NCBI GenBank assembly: GCA_902573015.1
Contig: CACGIE010000015.1
Location: 1 to 32,421, forward strand
DNA: 32,421 nucleotides
DNA from: an uncultured Candidatus Poseidoniales archaeon
GTDB taxonomy: Archaea > Thermoplasmatota > Poseidoniia > Poseidoniales > Thalassarchaeaceae
Direction: 5' to 3'
Made by a program: the position numbers and the translations under genes. Of this stretch, positions 1 to 8,470 are shown piece after piece. The notes below the pieces were generated by a model. The model was not told the DNA's origin and searched no databases. It saw nothing but the letters and a program-made list of their open reading frames with translations. Within the stretch, counting starts at the first letter, position 1. Every line of letters begins with the position of its first letter.

Positions 1-936
1 ACAGAGGGTGTAAACACAGTCCTGAGAAGCCTGGATTTGAAGCCGGGTGACGAGATTATCGTTACCAATCACAGCTACCAAGCTTGTTGGAATGCTGTTG
101 ACTTCGTAACCAAAAGGTCGGACGCAAAGACCGTCGTCGTAGATATTCCATTCAGAGTGAAGAACGAGCAAGAGGTAGTCGATTTGATTCTGGACAAAGT
201 AACTGGAAAGACCGTTCTCGCGATGATTGATACTGTAACAAGCGCAACCGGACTCAGAATGCCATTCGAGAAACTAGTACGAGATATACAGGGAGCCGGG
301 GTAGACGTGCTACTGGATGCTGCACACGGCCCTGGCATAGTCCCGCTTGATCTGATTGCAATGGATGCAGCATATTGCACTGGAAACTGCCACAAATGGA
401 TATGCACCCCAAAGGGCTCTGCATTTCTACACATAAGAGAAGATAGGAAGAGTCTGGTGAGGCCGTTAAGTATCAGCCACGGACACAGCTTCGAGGGCAC
501 TGATCAGGAGAAATTCGAGTATGAGTTCGGATGGCCGGGAACGCAAGACCCTACTGCCTGGCTCTGCATTCCTCACGCAATAGAATTCCTTGGGAGCCTA
601 TTAGATGGGGGATGGCAGGAAATAATGGAGCATAACAGGGCACTCGCTATACAAGGGAGGGAGATTCTATGCGGAGCATTAGGCACTAGTCCACCTGTAC
701 CGGACTCAATGGTGTCCTCTATTGCAGCCGTTGAGATGCCGGGTGAAGGGGATGTGGGGCCGATGAGTCTGGAGGGGGATCCTTATCACAACTTTCTGCT
801 AGATGAGTTCGGAATCCAGGTTCCCGTTTTCCCATGGAGGCATCACAACAAGAGGTACATCAGAATATCCGCACAACTGTACAATCACGTGGAAGAGTAC
901 GAGTTCCTAGCAGACTGTCTGAGTAGATCTCTCTGA
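1..936 (+). CDS. PLP-dependent class V aminotransferase, CefD (isopenicillin N epimerase)-like, 5' truncated
   Basis: The frame is open back to base 1 (TEGVNTVLRSLDLKPGDE), so the TTG start of the ORF track at 37 is an artefact of the window edge and the true start lies upstream. The sequence resembles the aminotransferase class V branch that includes isopenicillin N epimerase and hercynylcysteine sulfoxide lyase: the TEGVN helix near the cofactor phosphate, the cofactor-ring aspartate in LLDAAHGPG, and the Schiff-base lysine in GNCHKW. The motif GWPGTQDPTAWL matches the family's TGTRDP region. The C-terminal end is complete. Fold and cofactor are confident; the substrate is not, since epimerase, C-S lyase and desulfurase activities all occur in this branch. 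The UbiX-like gene follows after 21 bp on the same strand. Confidence 0.85.
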   Translation, partial: TEGVNTVLRSLDLKPGDEIIVTNHSYQACWNAVDFVTKRSDAKTVVVDIPFRVKNEQEVVDLILDKVTGKTVLAMIDTVTSATGLRMPFEKLVRDIQGAGVDVLLDAAHGPGIVPLDLIAMDAAYCTGNCHKWICTPKGSAFLHIREDRKSLVRPLSISHGHSFEGTDQEKFEYEFGWPGTQDPTAWLCIPHAIEFLGSLLDGGWQEIMEHNRALAIQGREILCGALGTSPPVPDSMVSSIAAVEMPGEGDVGPMSLEGDPYHNFLLDEFGIQVPVFPWRHHNKRYIRISAQLYNHVEEYEFLADCLSRSL

Positions 937-957
937 TTATGGAAAGCAAACCATTGA

Positions 958-1563
958 ATGGAGGGTGGCGTACCCAGACACATGCCCGAGGTGGTTGTGG
1001 CCCTTACCGGAGCGTCCGGAGCGAAGTACTGCGTGAGACTCATAGAAGCCTTGGTTGAACACAATTGGTCCGTGAGACTAATCGTGACCGGCACTGGTGC
1101 AATTAACCTCGATCTGGAGTGCTCTATGACTCCTAGCGAGTTGGCATCTATGAATGGGGTCATACTAGAGGACAATGGCAATCTAGCCGCAAAATCCGCT
1201 TCTGGTTCCGCTAGATTCGATGCCTATGTGGTCTGCCCTGCAAGTGGCACCACAATAGGAAAAATCGCAGCCGGGATTAGTGATAACCTTGCAACTAGGA
1301 GCGCACTGGTGGCTATGAAGGAGAGGAGGAAATTGATAATTGTCCCAAGAGAAGCACCATACTCAACCCCTCATCTCAAGGCGATGTTCAATCTGTCTGA
1401 ATGGGGGGCCGTAATCTTGCCTGCTAGCCCTGGATTCTACAACTCTCCTGAAAGTATCGATGATCTAGTTGACTTCGTTGTGGCTAGGATTCTAGACCAA
1501 TTGGATATTGATCACTCCATCGGTAGAAGATGGTCGGGAGAAGAGGTCCCATTGGAAGACTGA
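958..1563 (+). CDS. ubiX: UbiX-like flavin prenyltransferase
   Basis: Members of this family join a dimethylallyl group to FMN to make prenyl-FMN, the cofactor of UbiD-type decarboxylases. Visible signatures are the N-terminal nucleotide-binding GASGAKY motif, PASGTTIGKIAAGISDNL, the VPREAPYS segment, and the C-terminal DLVDFVVARILDQLDI stretch. Length is about 200 residues, normal for the family. The ORF-track start at 958 gives eight extra residues. An ATG at 982 (MPEVVVALTGASGA) fits homologues better, with GGAGGGTGG upstream but at long spacing, so the start is unsettled. No UbiD-like decarboxylase is visible in the window, so the user of the cofactor must be encoded elsewhere. It is probably cotranscribed with the aminotransferase upstream. 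Confidence 0.88.
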   Translation: MEGGVPRHMPEVVVALTGASGAKYCVRLIEALVEHNWSVRLIVTGTGAINLDLECSMTPSELASMNGVILEDNGNLAAKSASGSARFDAYVVCPASGTTIGKIAAGISDNLATRSALVAMKERRKLIIVPREAPYSTPHLKAMFNLSEWGAVILPASPGFYNSPESIDDLVDFVVARILDQLDIDHSIGRRWSGEEVPLED

Positions 1564-1574
1564 CTCCTGCCATG

Positions 1575-1585
1575 TACTATATTGG
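1575..1585 (+). promoter_or_regulatory. candidate TATA element for the M28 peptidase gene
   Basis: The sequence TACTATATTGG is the most TATA-like stretch in the 64-bp gap before the peptidase gene. It would place transcription start near 1605, leaving a short leader of about 20 nt. No clear Shine-Dalgarno precedes the ATG. This is read by eye only. Confidence 0.3.
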
Positions 1586-1627
1586 AATGGGTTCAATAGT
1601 GTTGGAAAGTACTGAGCTGCAGATATC

Positions 1628-3181
1628 ATGAAGGAATGGCTGCGAGGTCTCAACAGGCCGTCATCAACAGTCCTGGTTGCTGGAATGCTAGTCCTTGGGG
1701 CCGCAGGAGGCGGGCTATTGTATGGAGAGGAGATTTCGAACTGGGTTGGTGGGGACACTGAATACGAACTTATCGACTTTGACTCAAACCAAACCAGAGC
1801 CTATGCCCAGGGCCTTGTGAATCTAGGAGATCCAGTCTGGGGAGGGAGGCTTTCAGGTACTGTCGAAGAAGAGAACGCCGCTCAATCCATTAAGACCAAC
1901 TTCTCAAACAGCGGACTTCCTTCCACTCTCGAGGAGTTTGAGGTCCCGTTGTACTACATGGGAAATTCATTCGAACTAATGATTTGTAACTCTGGTACCC
2001 TTGGAGGGGTTTTCGGAGGACCGACCCCCTGTACGGTTGCAGATATTAATCGAGAAGAGACGAACTTCCAGCATACCGTGGACTTCGTTGTACAGGGGTA
2101 CAGCGGAAGCGTAGATATTCCTGCCAGCAGTAATGTTGAGGTCGTAGATCTCGGAATGGGGAATGAATCTGAGGACTGGGACGTTGCAAGCAATGGGGTT
2201 GGCTTAGTGTGGCTTCGTGATGGGGAGGACGGACAGGCTGGAACGGAAAGTAACACGGTCCTGATGAAGAGGGCTCAGGAAAACGGTCTCAGAGGATTGA
2301 TCACTGTAAATTCTAGACAGAACTGCGACGATTTGGTTGCCGGAGATTGTATCCCCTACTCGAAATCTCTCGATATTACTCAGTTCGAGGAGAGGCCCTA
2401 CGATATTGGCTTCGTGATGGTATCTAGAAGCGTCGGGGAGCAGATTTCAGAGCAGGTTGTAAATTCTGGCGGTATGCTTGGATTACAAGTCGATGTGGAC
2501 AACCAGAACAATGGGAACATACATGTTCCCTGCGGAATCCTAGAGGGGGAGACTGACCAATTGATTGTAATCGGCGCTCATCATGATACGGTGTATAATG
2601 GCCAAGGAGCAGTGGATAACACCGCAGGAACAGCAACTGTGATGGAGATAGCTAGGCAATTCGGAATTCTTCATTCGGAACTCGGTGATCCGAAGATGAC
2701 GGTGTACTTCTGCACTTGGGGTGGCGAAGAGGAAGGCCTGTGGGGTTCTAAGGAGTGGGTGGACAAGCATAGGGATGACCTCGCTGAAAACCTCAGATTG
2801 TACATCAATCTCGATATGAACCACGTTGATGCAGAGAGGAACTCAGGGGTTGTCCTCCAAGGCAATAGCAAGACTGACGTTCGCCATATCAAAGGTCTAG
2901 TGGAAGAGTTCTCATCTTCCCACCCAGAGCTTTACGAAAAGTATAGCATTACGGTAAGAGAACTAGAGTCAGAGCAGATGCCCTACAATTCAGATCATGC
3001 CCCATTCGTTTACGAAGTGCATCAAGAGGAGGGCGAGTTTGGGAAAGCGATGCTCTGCTATGGTTCTGGATCGTTGGAGTACCACACCTACTTGGACAAC
3101 ATGGACAGATTCAACGAAGAGAGCTTGGCTGTGTCTGGGATTATCTATGGGTCCCTAGTTAGGCACCTAGCGTGGAGCTAA
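1628..3181 (+). CDS. membrane-anchored M28 family zinc metallopeptidase with PA-like insert
   Basis: This is a predicted secreted, membrane-tethered aminopeptidase. One hydrophobic segment at about residues 13-33 acts as signal anchor and puts the rest outside the cell. The catalytic domain carries the M28 di-zinc pattern in order: H/D in GAHHDT, the bridging D in VDNTAG, E-E in GGEEEGLWGS, D in NLDMN, and a late H in LEYHTYLDNMD. SDHAPF is also typical. The region of about residues 150-290, with the stretch GLRGLITVNSRQ, resembles a protease-associated domain inserted ahead of the catalytic core. Such enzymes fit a heterotroph degrading external protein. The stop overlaps the peroxiredoxin stop on the other strand by 4 bp. 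Family is confident; substrate preference is unknown. Confidence 0.9.
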   Translation: MKEWLRGLNRPSSTVLVAGMLVLGAAGGGLLYGEEISNWVGGDTEYELIDFDSNQTRAYAQGLVNLGDPVWGGRLSGTVEEENAAQSIKTNFSNSGLPSTLEEFEVPLYYMGNSFELMICNSGTLGGVFGGPTPCTVADINREETNFQHTVDFVVQGYSGSVDIPASSNVEVVDLGMGNESEDWDVASNGVGLVWLRDGEDGQAGTESNTVLMKRAQENGLRGLITVNSRQNCDDLVAGDCIPYSKSLDITQFEERPYDIGFVMVSRSVGEQISEQVVNSGGMLGLQVDVDNQNNGNIHVPCGILEGETDQLIVIGAHHDTVYNGQGAVDNTAGTATVMEIARQFGILHSELGDPKMTVYFCTWGGEEEGLWGSKEWVDKHRDDLAENLRLYINLDMNHVDAERNSGVVLQGNSKTDVRHIKGLVEEFSSSHPELYEKYSITVRELESEQMPYNSDHAPFVYEVHQEEGEFGKAMLCYGSGSLEYHTYLDNMDRFNEESLAVSGIIYGSLVRHLAWS

Positions 3182-3642
3182 GCGGAGCAGAAAGAGACAA
3201 TCTCTTCGTAATCAGGCTCAACTCCTGGGTTTTCAGCTACCCAACGATACTGAACCGTCCCCTCACTATCGATAATTATGACCACTCGATTGGCGCTGAC
3301 GTAGCCCTCAATACCTCCTAATCCGACGAATTTTGCATCATATGCCTCCACGGCGACCCTATCCAAATCCGATAGAAGTTCGAATTCTAGGTTGTATCTT
3401 CTAGAGAACTCTGCATTAGCCCATGGGGAGTCGACACTTATCCCCAATACAGTTGCATTGCAATCGTTTAGTTTGGCTAGATTTTCCTGGAATGAGCACA
3501 TCTCTTGGTCACAAACGCCCGTAAAGGCGCCGGGATAAAATGCTAGAATCACAGTCTTTCCATGATGTTCAGACAGTGTTACTGCTTCCTTTGAGGTATT
3601 CTTCAGTGTGAAATCGGGTGCCTTATCGCCTACTTTTACCAT
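3178..3642 (-). CDS. peroxiredoxin (AhpC/TSA family)
   Basis: This is a thiol peroxidase that reduces hydrogen peroxide or organic hydroperoxides in the cytoplasm. The protein is 154 residues with the active-site motif PGAFTGVCDQEMC: Cys44 is the likely peroxidatic residue, and Cys49 and a Cys three residues from the C-terminus are resolving candidates. The conserved YPGAFTxxC context and the later DRVAVEAYDAK segment support the family. It is the last gene of the minus-strand run prf1-argS-prx, 39 bp after argS, without an obvious Shine-Dalgarno. It could be of AhpE, BCP or Prx5 type; the exact subgroup cannot be settled by eye. Confidence 0.9.
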   Translation of the reverse strand: MVKVGDKAPDFTLKNTSKEAVTLSEHHGKTVILAFYPGAFTGVCDQEMCSFQENLAKLNDCNATVLGISVDSPWANAEFSRRYNLEFELLSDLDRVAVEAYDAKFVGLGGIEGYVSANRVVIIIDSEGTVQYRWVAENPGVEPDYEEIVSFCSA

Positions 3643-3681
3643 GTTGGGGCTACGGGGTCTGTAATTTGAAGATGCCTAGAT

Positions 3682-5451
3682 TCACATTCTCTCTGGAACA
3701 TTGATCCCCATCATTTCCAACCCCAGTTTCAGTTCTCTAGAGGTGGCTTCACACAGAGCAAGACGTCTCTGAGAAATTATTTCATTATCCTCCTTTAGTA
3801 TTGCACAATTCTCGTAAAAGGAAGCAAAAGAGGATGCTATTGAGTGCAGGTGCTTGCAGAGCTTATGAGGGCTGAAAGTTGAAACTGAGTCATCTAAAAT
3901 CGAAGGGAATTCCACTAGTCTTCTAGAAAGTAAAATCTCTTCACCCCTAAGTGTGCTAAGTTCGCTTTCCATTAGAGATTCGAAGTTCGTTGTAAGAGAT
4001 TCCCTATCGCCTCCCCACTTTCTGAAGATACTGGATATTCTGGCGTATGCGTATTGAAGATATGGAGCAGTATTTCCCTCGAAGGATAGCATCTTCTCCC
4101 AGTCGAAAACGTAATCCTTGGTCCTCTCGGTTGATAGGTCGGCGTACTTCACAGCGCCGATTCCCACCGCTCGAGCGACTTCTTCCCTTTCCTTGCCTAT
4201 TAAATCGGGATTCTTGTCATCTATGGACTGCTCGGCACGCCTTATTGCTTCTTCAAGAAGGTCGTGGAGCTTTATCACCTCGCCCTCTCTACTCTTCAGA
4301 ACCTTGCCGTCAGTATCCAAAACAGATCCGAAGTTTACGTGTACTGCTTGATGATTATGACTCATGAAACCAGCTTTCTTTGCTACTTGGAATACCATCT
4401 CGAAATGCTGTTTCTGAGGAGTCCCGACAACATACAGGAATCCATCACATCCTAGTCTCTCCACTCTGTCAATTATGCATGCCAGATCTGAAGTACTGTA
4501 GTTGTAACCACCATCTGCCTTCCTAATTATCATTGGAAGGGGTTCTCCATCTCGATTAACCCAACCTCCTGGGAAAACGACATCTGCGCCATCGCTCTCC
4601 TCGAGGTCTCCGGATTCTCTGAGTCTTTCAACTACCTCCGGTAGCAGTTCTTGATAACTGGACTCGCCTCTGATATCGTCGTCGGTAAGCATGACTCCGA
4701 GCATTGAGTAAACTTCGTTGAAGTACCTCATTGACTCGTCCACTAGAATGCGCCACAGACGGAGGGTCTCAGCATCCCCTCCCTGTAGTAGTACTACACG
4801 GCTCCTGGAACGATTAGCGAATTCTTCATCCGAGACGAACTTTGATCTGGCTTGCTTGTAGAAGGAATCCAGGTCACCTACTCCTAATTCGTTTGCAGCG
4901 CGGTCTTCCCCCAAATCTAGGAGATGCTCGATCAACATGCCGAATGGAGTACCCCAGTCTCCTACGTGATTCTCTCTAATGACAGTGTGTCCCTTGAATT
5001 CCAGCATCCTTACAATCGTATCTCCGATAACAGTTGATCTAAGGTGTCCCACATGCATCTCTTTGGCGACATTCGGAGCAGAGTAGTCCACGGCGAAGGT
5101 TTTCTTCTCATCAACACTAACTCCGAGCCTAGGATCAGCAAGTATTATCGATAGTCGCTTCGACAGCCATTCTGGTTTGGCTGTAATATTAACAAAGCCA
5201 CTCATAGATGAAACGATGGCGAATGATTGCAGATCAGACGCGACGAGTTCGGAAATCTGTTTGGCTATTTCCTGAGGTGCCTTTTTCAGAATTCCAGCTA
5301 GAGAGTGGCAAGGAAGAGCCACATCCCCATGATCCTCCACGGTCGCCTTTCCTAGAAGCGGGAGCCATGTTGAGTCGGGTATGTCCAGTGAATTCATGGC
5401 ATTGGAGAATATGGGTTTTAATTGGTTAATCAATTCCTTAATCCTAACCAC
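3682..5451 (-). CDS. argS: arginyl-tRNA synthetase
   Basis: A class I aminoacyl-tRNA synthetase that charges tRNA-Arg in the cytoplasm. An N-terminal arginyl-specific additional domain (about residues 1-90) precedes the Rossmann core carrying the HIGH signature as HVGH (residues 133-136, within SAPNVAKEMHVGHLRST). The second signature loop appears as VLKSREGEVI, the KMSKS-poor form common in ArgRS. The C-terminal DALR anticodon-binding domain holds NTAPYLQYAYARI and ends in the family-typical GLEMMGINVPERM. Length 589 is normal. The start is GTG at 5451, one base after the prf1 stop, so translation is probably coupled; the junction GTGAGGTGG itself offers Shine-Dalgarno-like sequence. Confidence 0.97.
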   Translation of the reverse strand: MVRIKELINQLKPIFSNAMNSLDIPDSTWLPLLGKATVEDHGDVALPCHSLAGILKKAPQEIAKQISELVASDLQSFAIVSSMSGFVNITAKPEWLSKRLSIILADPRLGVSVDEKKTFAVDYSAPNVAKEMHVGHLRSTVIGDTIVRMLEFKGHTVIRENHVGDWGTPFGMLIEHLLDLGEDRAANELGVGDLDSFYKQARSKFVSDEEFANRSRSRVVLLQGGDAETLRLWRILVDESMRYFNEVYSMLGVMLTDDDIRGESSYQELLPEVVERLRESGDLEESDGADVVFPGGWVNRDGEPLPMIIRKADGGYNYSTSDLACIIDRVERLGCDGFLYVVGTPQKQHFEMVFQVAKKAGFMSHNHQAVHVNFGSVLDTDGKVLKSREGEVIKLHDLLEEAIRRAEQSIDDKNPDLIGKEREEVARAVGIGAVKYADLSTERTKDYVFDWEKMLSFEGNTAPYLQYAYARISSIFRKWGGDRESLTTNFESLMESELSTLRGEEILLSRRLVEFPSILDDSVSTFSPHKLCKHLHSIASSFASFYENCAILKEDNEIISQRRLALCEATSRELKLGLEMMGINVPERM

Positions 5452-5452
5452 C

Positions 5453-6700
5453 TCACGAAATTGCGTACCTCAGAAGAGCCGCAATGCCTCCAAATGCTGT
5501 GTTCAGAGTAGCCCCCTCCTCGGTATCGAGAGAAATTATTCGCACCTTTGCCGAGGTGTGACCTGCCAAAACAGTCAGTTCATCTATCAAATCCATCGAG
5601 TTTTCCTCGTCTTCGAAGACTTTGTCTGACCCACATTCCGGGCAATTCGGTGGTGCAGAGGATTTGTCATGTGATGTTTTCCAAGTATTCTTGCCCTCTT
5701 TGCAAATCCATTGTACCCTTCTCTTTGTTACTGCCTCTGAAATCAAAAGAGTCTCTACTGCTCCTTGATCTAGTGCTGAGCGGATCATCACTTCCCCGTA
5801 CGTTGCCTTGGGATTTGCCTGCATCACCTCTTGTAGGAACCTATCAACTATAGTTCTCTCAACATCTAACTCTATCTGATCCATTGTAGAGCCGGCGCGT
5901 TGGACCAATTCCCTCAATCCGCTTTCGTTGGAGTAACCTACGTCGAAGAATGGCTCTGCAATGAGTTTCTTTATTTCGTGGTGGAAATAGTCATTCTTCA
6001 CTACGAAGTCCTTTGTTGCTCCCGGACCACCAATGATTATTCCCTTCAAGTCATTTACCATCGGAAGCCAGTAATTGCATGCTCTCTCTGTGGCTTTCTT
6101 GAAGAAGTTATGAGCGGCTTCTTCGATAAGACGCTCGAATCTCTGGGCAGACTGACCACCTCTCCCGTGTTTTGAGGGGACCAGGGATGTGATGTGCTCC
6201 TGGAAATGCAGCCTTTTCCCGGATGCCAGTCCATAGGCGGCCTCGGACCTGTCAATTACGAACAACCCGTAAGAAGTTCGATCGATTAGCATCTCTTCTA
6301 ATTGGCTGATCTCGAAGGTTGAGTCGCATCTGTATCTGAATGATGAAAATGGCTCAGGCGGATCATCGATTACTGTTGATGTCAGTTTTGTCTTGTTATT
6401 TCCCACGATGACGTGTCCAACGAAAATGGCAATTCCCCCTTCTCCCGGAGTCTTGTACCTGTTGATTGAGGAAATGGCTGACTCCAAGGCGTCCGTAACA
6501 TGTTTCTTCGTTGATTTTGACTTGATATTAGCAGCCTGACCCATCTCGTTTCCTAGTTGGTGCCGAACATCGCTAATCATCTTCTCAGGAGGGATCACTA
6601 CGGTGACTAGTTCTGTCCCCATGCCTTTCATCTCAGACAGTTCCTTGAGACTCTTCTTTAGCCTTAGTCGGCGCTGCTGTAGTTCCAGATCCTCGGACAT
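5453..6700 (-). CDS. prf1: peptide chain release factor aRF1
   Basis: The archaeal/eukaryotic-type class 1 release factor, which reads all three stop codons and triggers peptidyl-tRNA hydrolysis. The stop-codon recognition motifs are present: NIKS at residues 58-61 and YRCDSTF at about 123-129, corresponding to the YxCxxxF element. The catalytic GGQ lies at about 181-183 in KHGRGGQSAQRFERLIEEA. The C-terminal third carries a zinc-ribbon-like pair of cysteine motifs (WICKEG and CPECGS), typical of archaeal aRF1. Length of 415 residues is normal. A strong Shine-Dalgarno (CGGAGGAGGAGC) lies directly before the ATG. It heads the prf1-argS-prx run and is transcribed divergently from pyrH across a 96-bp gap. 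This gene is good evidence for an archaeal source. Confidence 0.98.
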   Translation of the reverse strand: MSEDLELQQRRLRLKKSLKELSEMKGMGTELVTVVIPPEKMISDVRHQLGNEMGQAANIKSKSTKKHVTDALESAISSINRYKTPGEGGIAIFVGHVIVGNNKTKLTSTVIDDPPEPFSSFRYRCDSTFEISQLEEMLIDRTSYGLFVIDRSEAAYGLASGKRLHFQEHITSLVPSKHGRGGQSAQRFERLIEEAAHNFFKKATERACNYWLPMVNDLKGIIIGGPGATKDFVVKNDYFHHEIKKLIAEPFFDVGYSNESGLRELVQRAGSTMDQIELDVERTIVDRFLQEVMQANPKATYGEVMIRSALDQGAVETLLISEAVTKRRVQWICKEGKNTWKTSHDKSSAPPNCPECGSDKVFEDEENSMDLIDELTVLAGHTSAKVRIISLDTEEGATLNTAFGGIAALLRYAIS

Positions 6701-6796
6701 GCTCCTCCTCCGTGTTCAGCCACGAAGGGCGGCATTTCAACCCTTCAGCGCTACAAGAGCATACGTATTGAAAGGCAAGGTGCCAACCTATGGACG

Positions 6797-7498
6797 ATGG
6801 CGACGGTTGTTGTTGCTCTTGGCGGGAGTCTTTTGAGACCGGAAGTGGAGGAGCGTCACAAATGGCTGGAAGATATGGTTGAAGTGGTGAAAAATAGCGT
6901 AAGTTCCGGCGTTAAACTAGCATTAGTAGTTGGAGGGGGGGCCCCTGCACGGGAAGGTATAGATTTAGCTAGACCGGTAATCCACGACTTATCTCATCTT
7001 GATAGAATAGGAATTGCAGCTACCAGGCTGAATGCAACAATAGTCAGAGAAGCCATTGCAGAAGGAGGAGTCGAAGTTTCCGAGAATATTCCGAAAAGCA
7101 TCGATGAGGCAGTTGATGAATTGTCAGATTTCCCAGTAGTTGTAATGGGGGGGACGGTCCCCGGCCATACTACTGATGCAGTAGCAATCAGATTGGCAAT
7201 ACAATTCGAAGCAGACAAGTGCATAATTGCAACGAATGTCGCGAAGGTTCACTCTGAAGACCCAAGGGAGAATCCGGGTGCAGAATCCTTTGACAGGTTG
7301 ACCCTGGATGAATTACAAGAAATCGTAGGCCCGCCTGATCATGCAGATGCAGGCTCTTCGAAGGTTGTTGACCCCGTTGGAGTTGGGGATGCTAGAGAAA
7401 ATGGACTCCCACTAGATGTCCTCGATGGAAGGGATCCTCGAAGAATATCCTCCTCGATAAATGGGGAAGATTTCGAAGGAACGATGGTGACTCCATAA
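6797..7498 (+). CDS. pyrH: archaeal-type UMP kinase
   Basis: It phosphorylates UMP to UDP with ATP, feeding pyrimidine nucleotide synthesis. It belongs to the amino acid kinase fold: N-terminal VVVALGGSLL, the glycine-rich VVGGGAPAR, IGIAATRLNA, the GGTVPGHTTDAVA motif characteristic of archaeal UMP kinases, IIATNVAKVHSEDP near the ATP site, and a C-terminal DFEGTMV. Length 233 agrees with the family. The ATG at 6797 has no clear Shine-Dalgarno; TACGTATTG lies about 30 bp upstream, so the transcript may be nearly leaderless. The stop overlaps the next start by one base (TAATG), indicating an operon. Fosfomycin-resistance-type kinases share the fold, but the GHTTDA motif favours UMP kinase. 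Confidence 0.94.
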   Translation: MATVVVALGGSLLRPEVEERHKWLEDMVEVVKNSVSSGVKLALVVGGGAPAREGIDLARPVIHDLSHLDRIGIAATRLNATIVREAIAEGGVEVSENIPKSIDEAVDELSDFPVVVMGGTVPGHTTDAVAIRLAIQFEADKCIIATNVAKVHSEDPRENPGAESFDRLTLDELQEIVGPPDHADAGSSKVVDPVGVGDARENGLPLDVLDGRDPRRISSSINGEDFEGTMVTP

Positions 7499-7806
7499 TG
7501 GCCAGTAGAAAGGATACGATACTGAAAGCCGCACAGAGGACGGCGAAACAGGCTCATTCTGCTGCGACCCAGAGGAGGAAAAGGCCATCATCCAGAGTCA
7601 ACGTGGATCCACATAGACATTGCTCGGTTTGCTGGAAACCAATTTCTCTGGAAAGCGACCCCCCGATCTGTGGAGATGATGACTGCGTTAGGATGTATGA
7701 AAGGAGGGAGAAGTCGAGGAAGCGTTTCTCTTTCATCATGTATCTAGGTATTGCTGTTTTCGTAGGAATGCTAGTAGTTCAGATATACATGGGGGCATCA
7801 GGTTGA
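7498..7806 (+). CDS. DUF2116-like zinc-ribbon protein with C-terminal TM segment
   Basis: A 102-residue protein resembling the archaeal DUF2116 family. A basic N-terminal stretch (RRKRPSSR) is followed by a treble-clef or ribbon pattern with Cys42, Cys45, Cys58 and Cys63 (HCSVCWKPI ... ICGDDDC), a charged helix ERREKSRKR, and one membrane helix at about residues 79-98. The metal site should therefore lie in the cytoplasm next to the membrane. The function of the family is unknown. The ATG overlaps the pyrH stop, and GGTGA about seven bases upstream can serve as ribosome site. The CPxC-(N)-C spacing also resembles the zinc domains of ribosome-linked proteins, but I see nothing that proves such a role. 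Confidence 0.75.
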   Translation: MASRKDTILKAAQRTAKQAHSAATQRRKRPSSRVNVDPHRHCSVCWKPISLESDPPICGDDDCVRMYERREKSRKRFSFIMYLGIAVFVGMLVVQIYMGASG

Positions 7807-7834
7807 ACAGTGGAGGTTTAGGAGTGAAGTTGTC

Positions 7835-8425
7835 ATGATGGTCAGAATCCTTTCTCTGCTGCCAATGTTGTTTGGATTACTGTGCGCCTTGATTGTGGTT
7901 CTGAGTCTGTTTGGATACCAAGCTCCGACTACAAGTAGCGAGGCCCCAATTGTTCCATGTTCCGACGGAGATGAGGGGTGCAATGTGGCGATGAATCTAG
8001 AGGATATGGAAGTTCCAACGGCATTCGCCCTACTTGATATCACATTGGAGATAGAATGGGAAGAGCCTGAAAGAGGGTGGTTGGGAGTGGTAGACGCATC
8101 TGCGGCCGAAGAGTGTCCTCCTGATTCGTCCACACGACTTACCCCCTGTACAGAGGAAGAGATAACGAAGTATCTCATAGTAGGAGGGCCAGATAACGGT
8201 GGTTTGATGACATTCAGGTTGGAACCCGGGGAATACAGATTCGTAACGGGAGGATACGAGGGCTCTGGACTCTCCATGCAGGATGTAGACATGGACGCGA
8301 GTATCCACTTGGACAATTATGTCGAGATAGTTCTCGCCGCGACCGCTGCCCTTCTATTATTGGGGGCTGGAGAGATGGCTTTTCCCGTTCGAAACCTACT
8401 CAATCGCTTTAGACGCGAAGTGTAA
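7835..8425 (+). CDS. hypothetical two-TM protein with extracytoplasmic cysteine-containing domain
   Basis: I do not recognise a family. The protein has 196 residues with an N-terminal hydrophobic segment (about 5-27, LPMLFGLLCALIVVLSLFGY), an acidic middle domain of about 130 residues, a second hydrophobic segment (about 163-180, VLAATAALLLLGAGE) and a short basic tail RFRREV. The middle domain probably faces outward. It holds cysteines in two groups (PCSDGDEGC and ECPPDSSTRLTPC), which could form disulfides. A Shine-Dalgarno-like GGAGTGA lies seven bases before the ATG at 7835. The 28-bp gap from the DUF2116 gene suggests the same transcript. The domain RLEPGEYRFVTGG could be a small beta-sandwich, but that is only an impression. 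Confidence 0.75.
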   Translation: MMVRILSLLPMLFGLLCALIVVLSLFGYQAPTTSSEAPIVPCSDGDEGCNVAMNLEDMEVPTAFALLDITLEIEWEEPERGWLGVVDASAAEECPPDSSTRLTPCTEEEITKYLIVGGPDNGGLMTFRLEPGEYRFVTGGYEGSGLSMQDVDMDASIHLDNYVEIVLAATAALLLLGAGEMAFPVRNLLNRFRREV

Positions 8426-8470
8426 GCCTTACTCAGTATCGTTGAATAACCCCTTCTGATTGGGGAGAGC

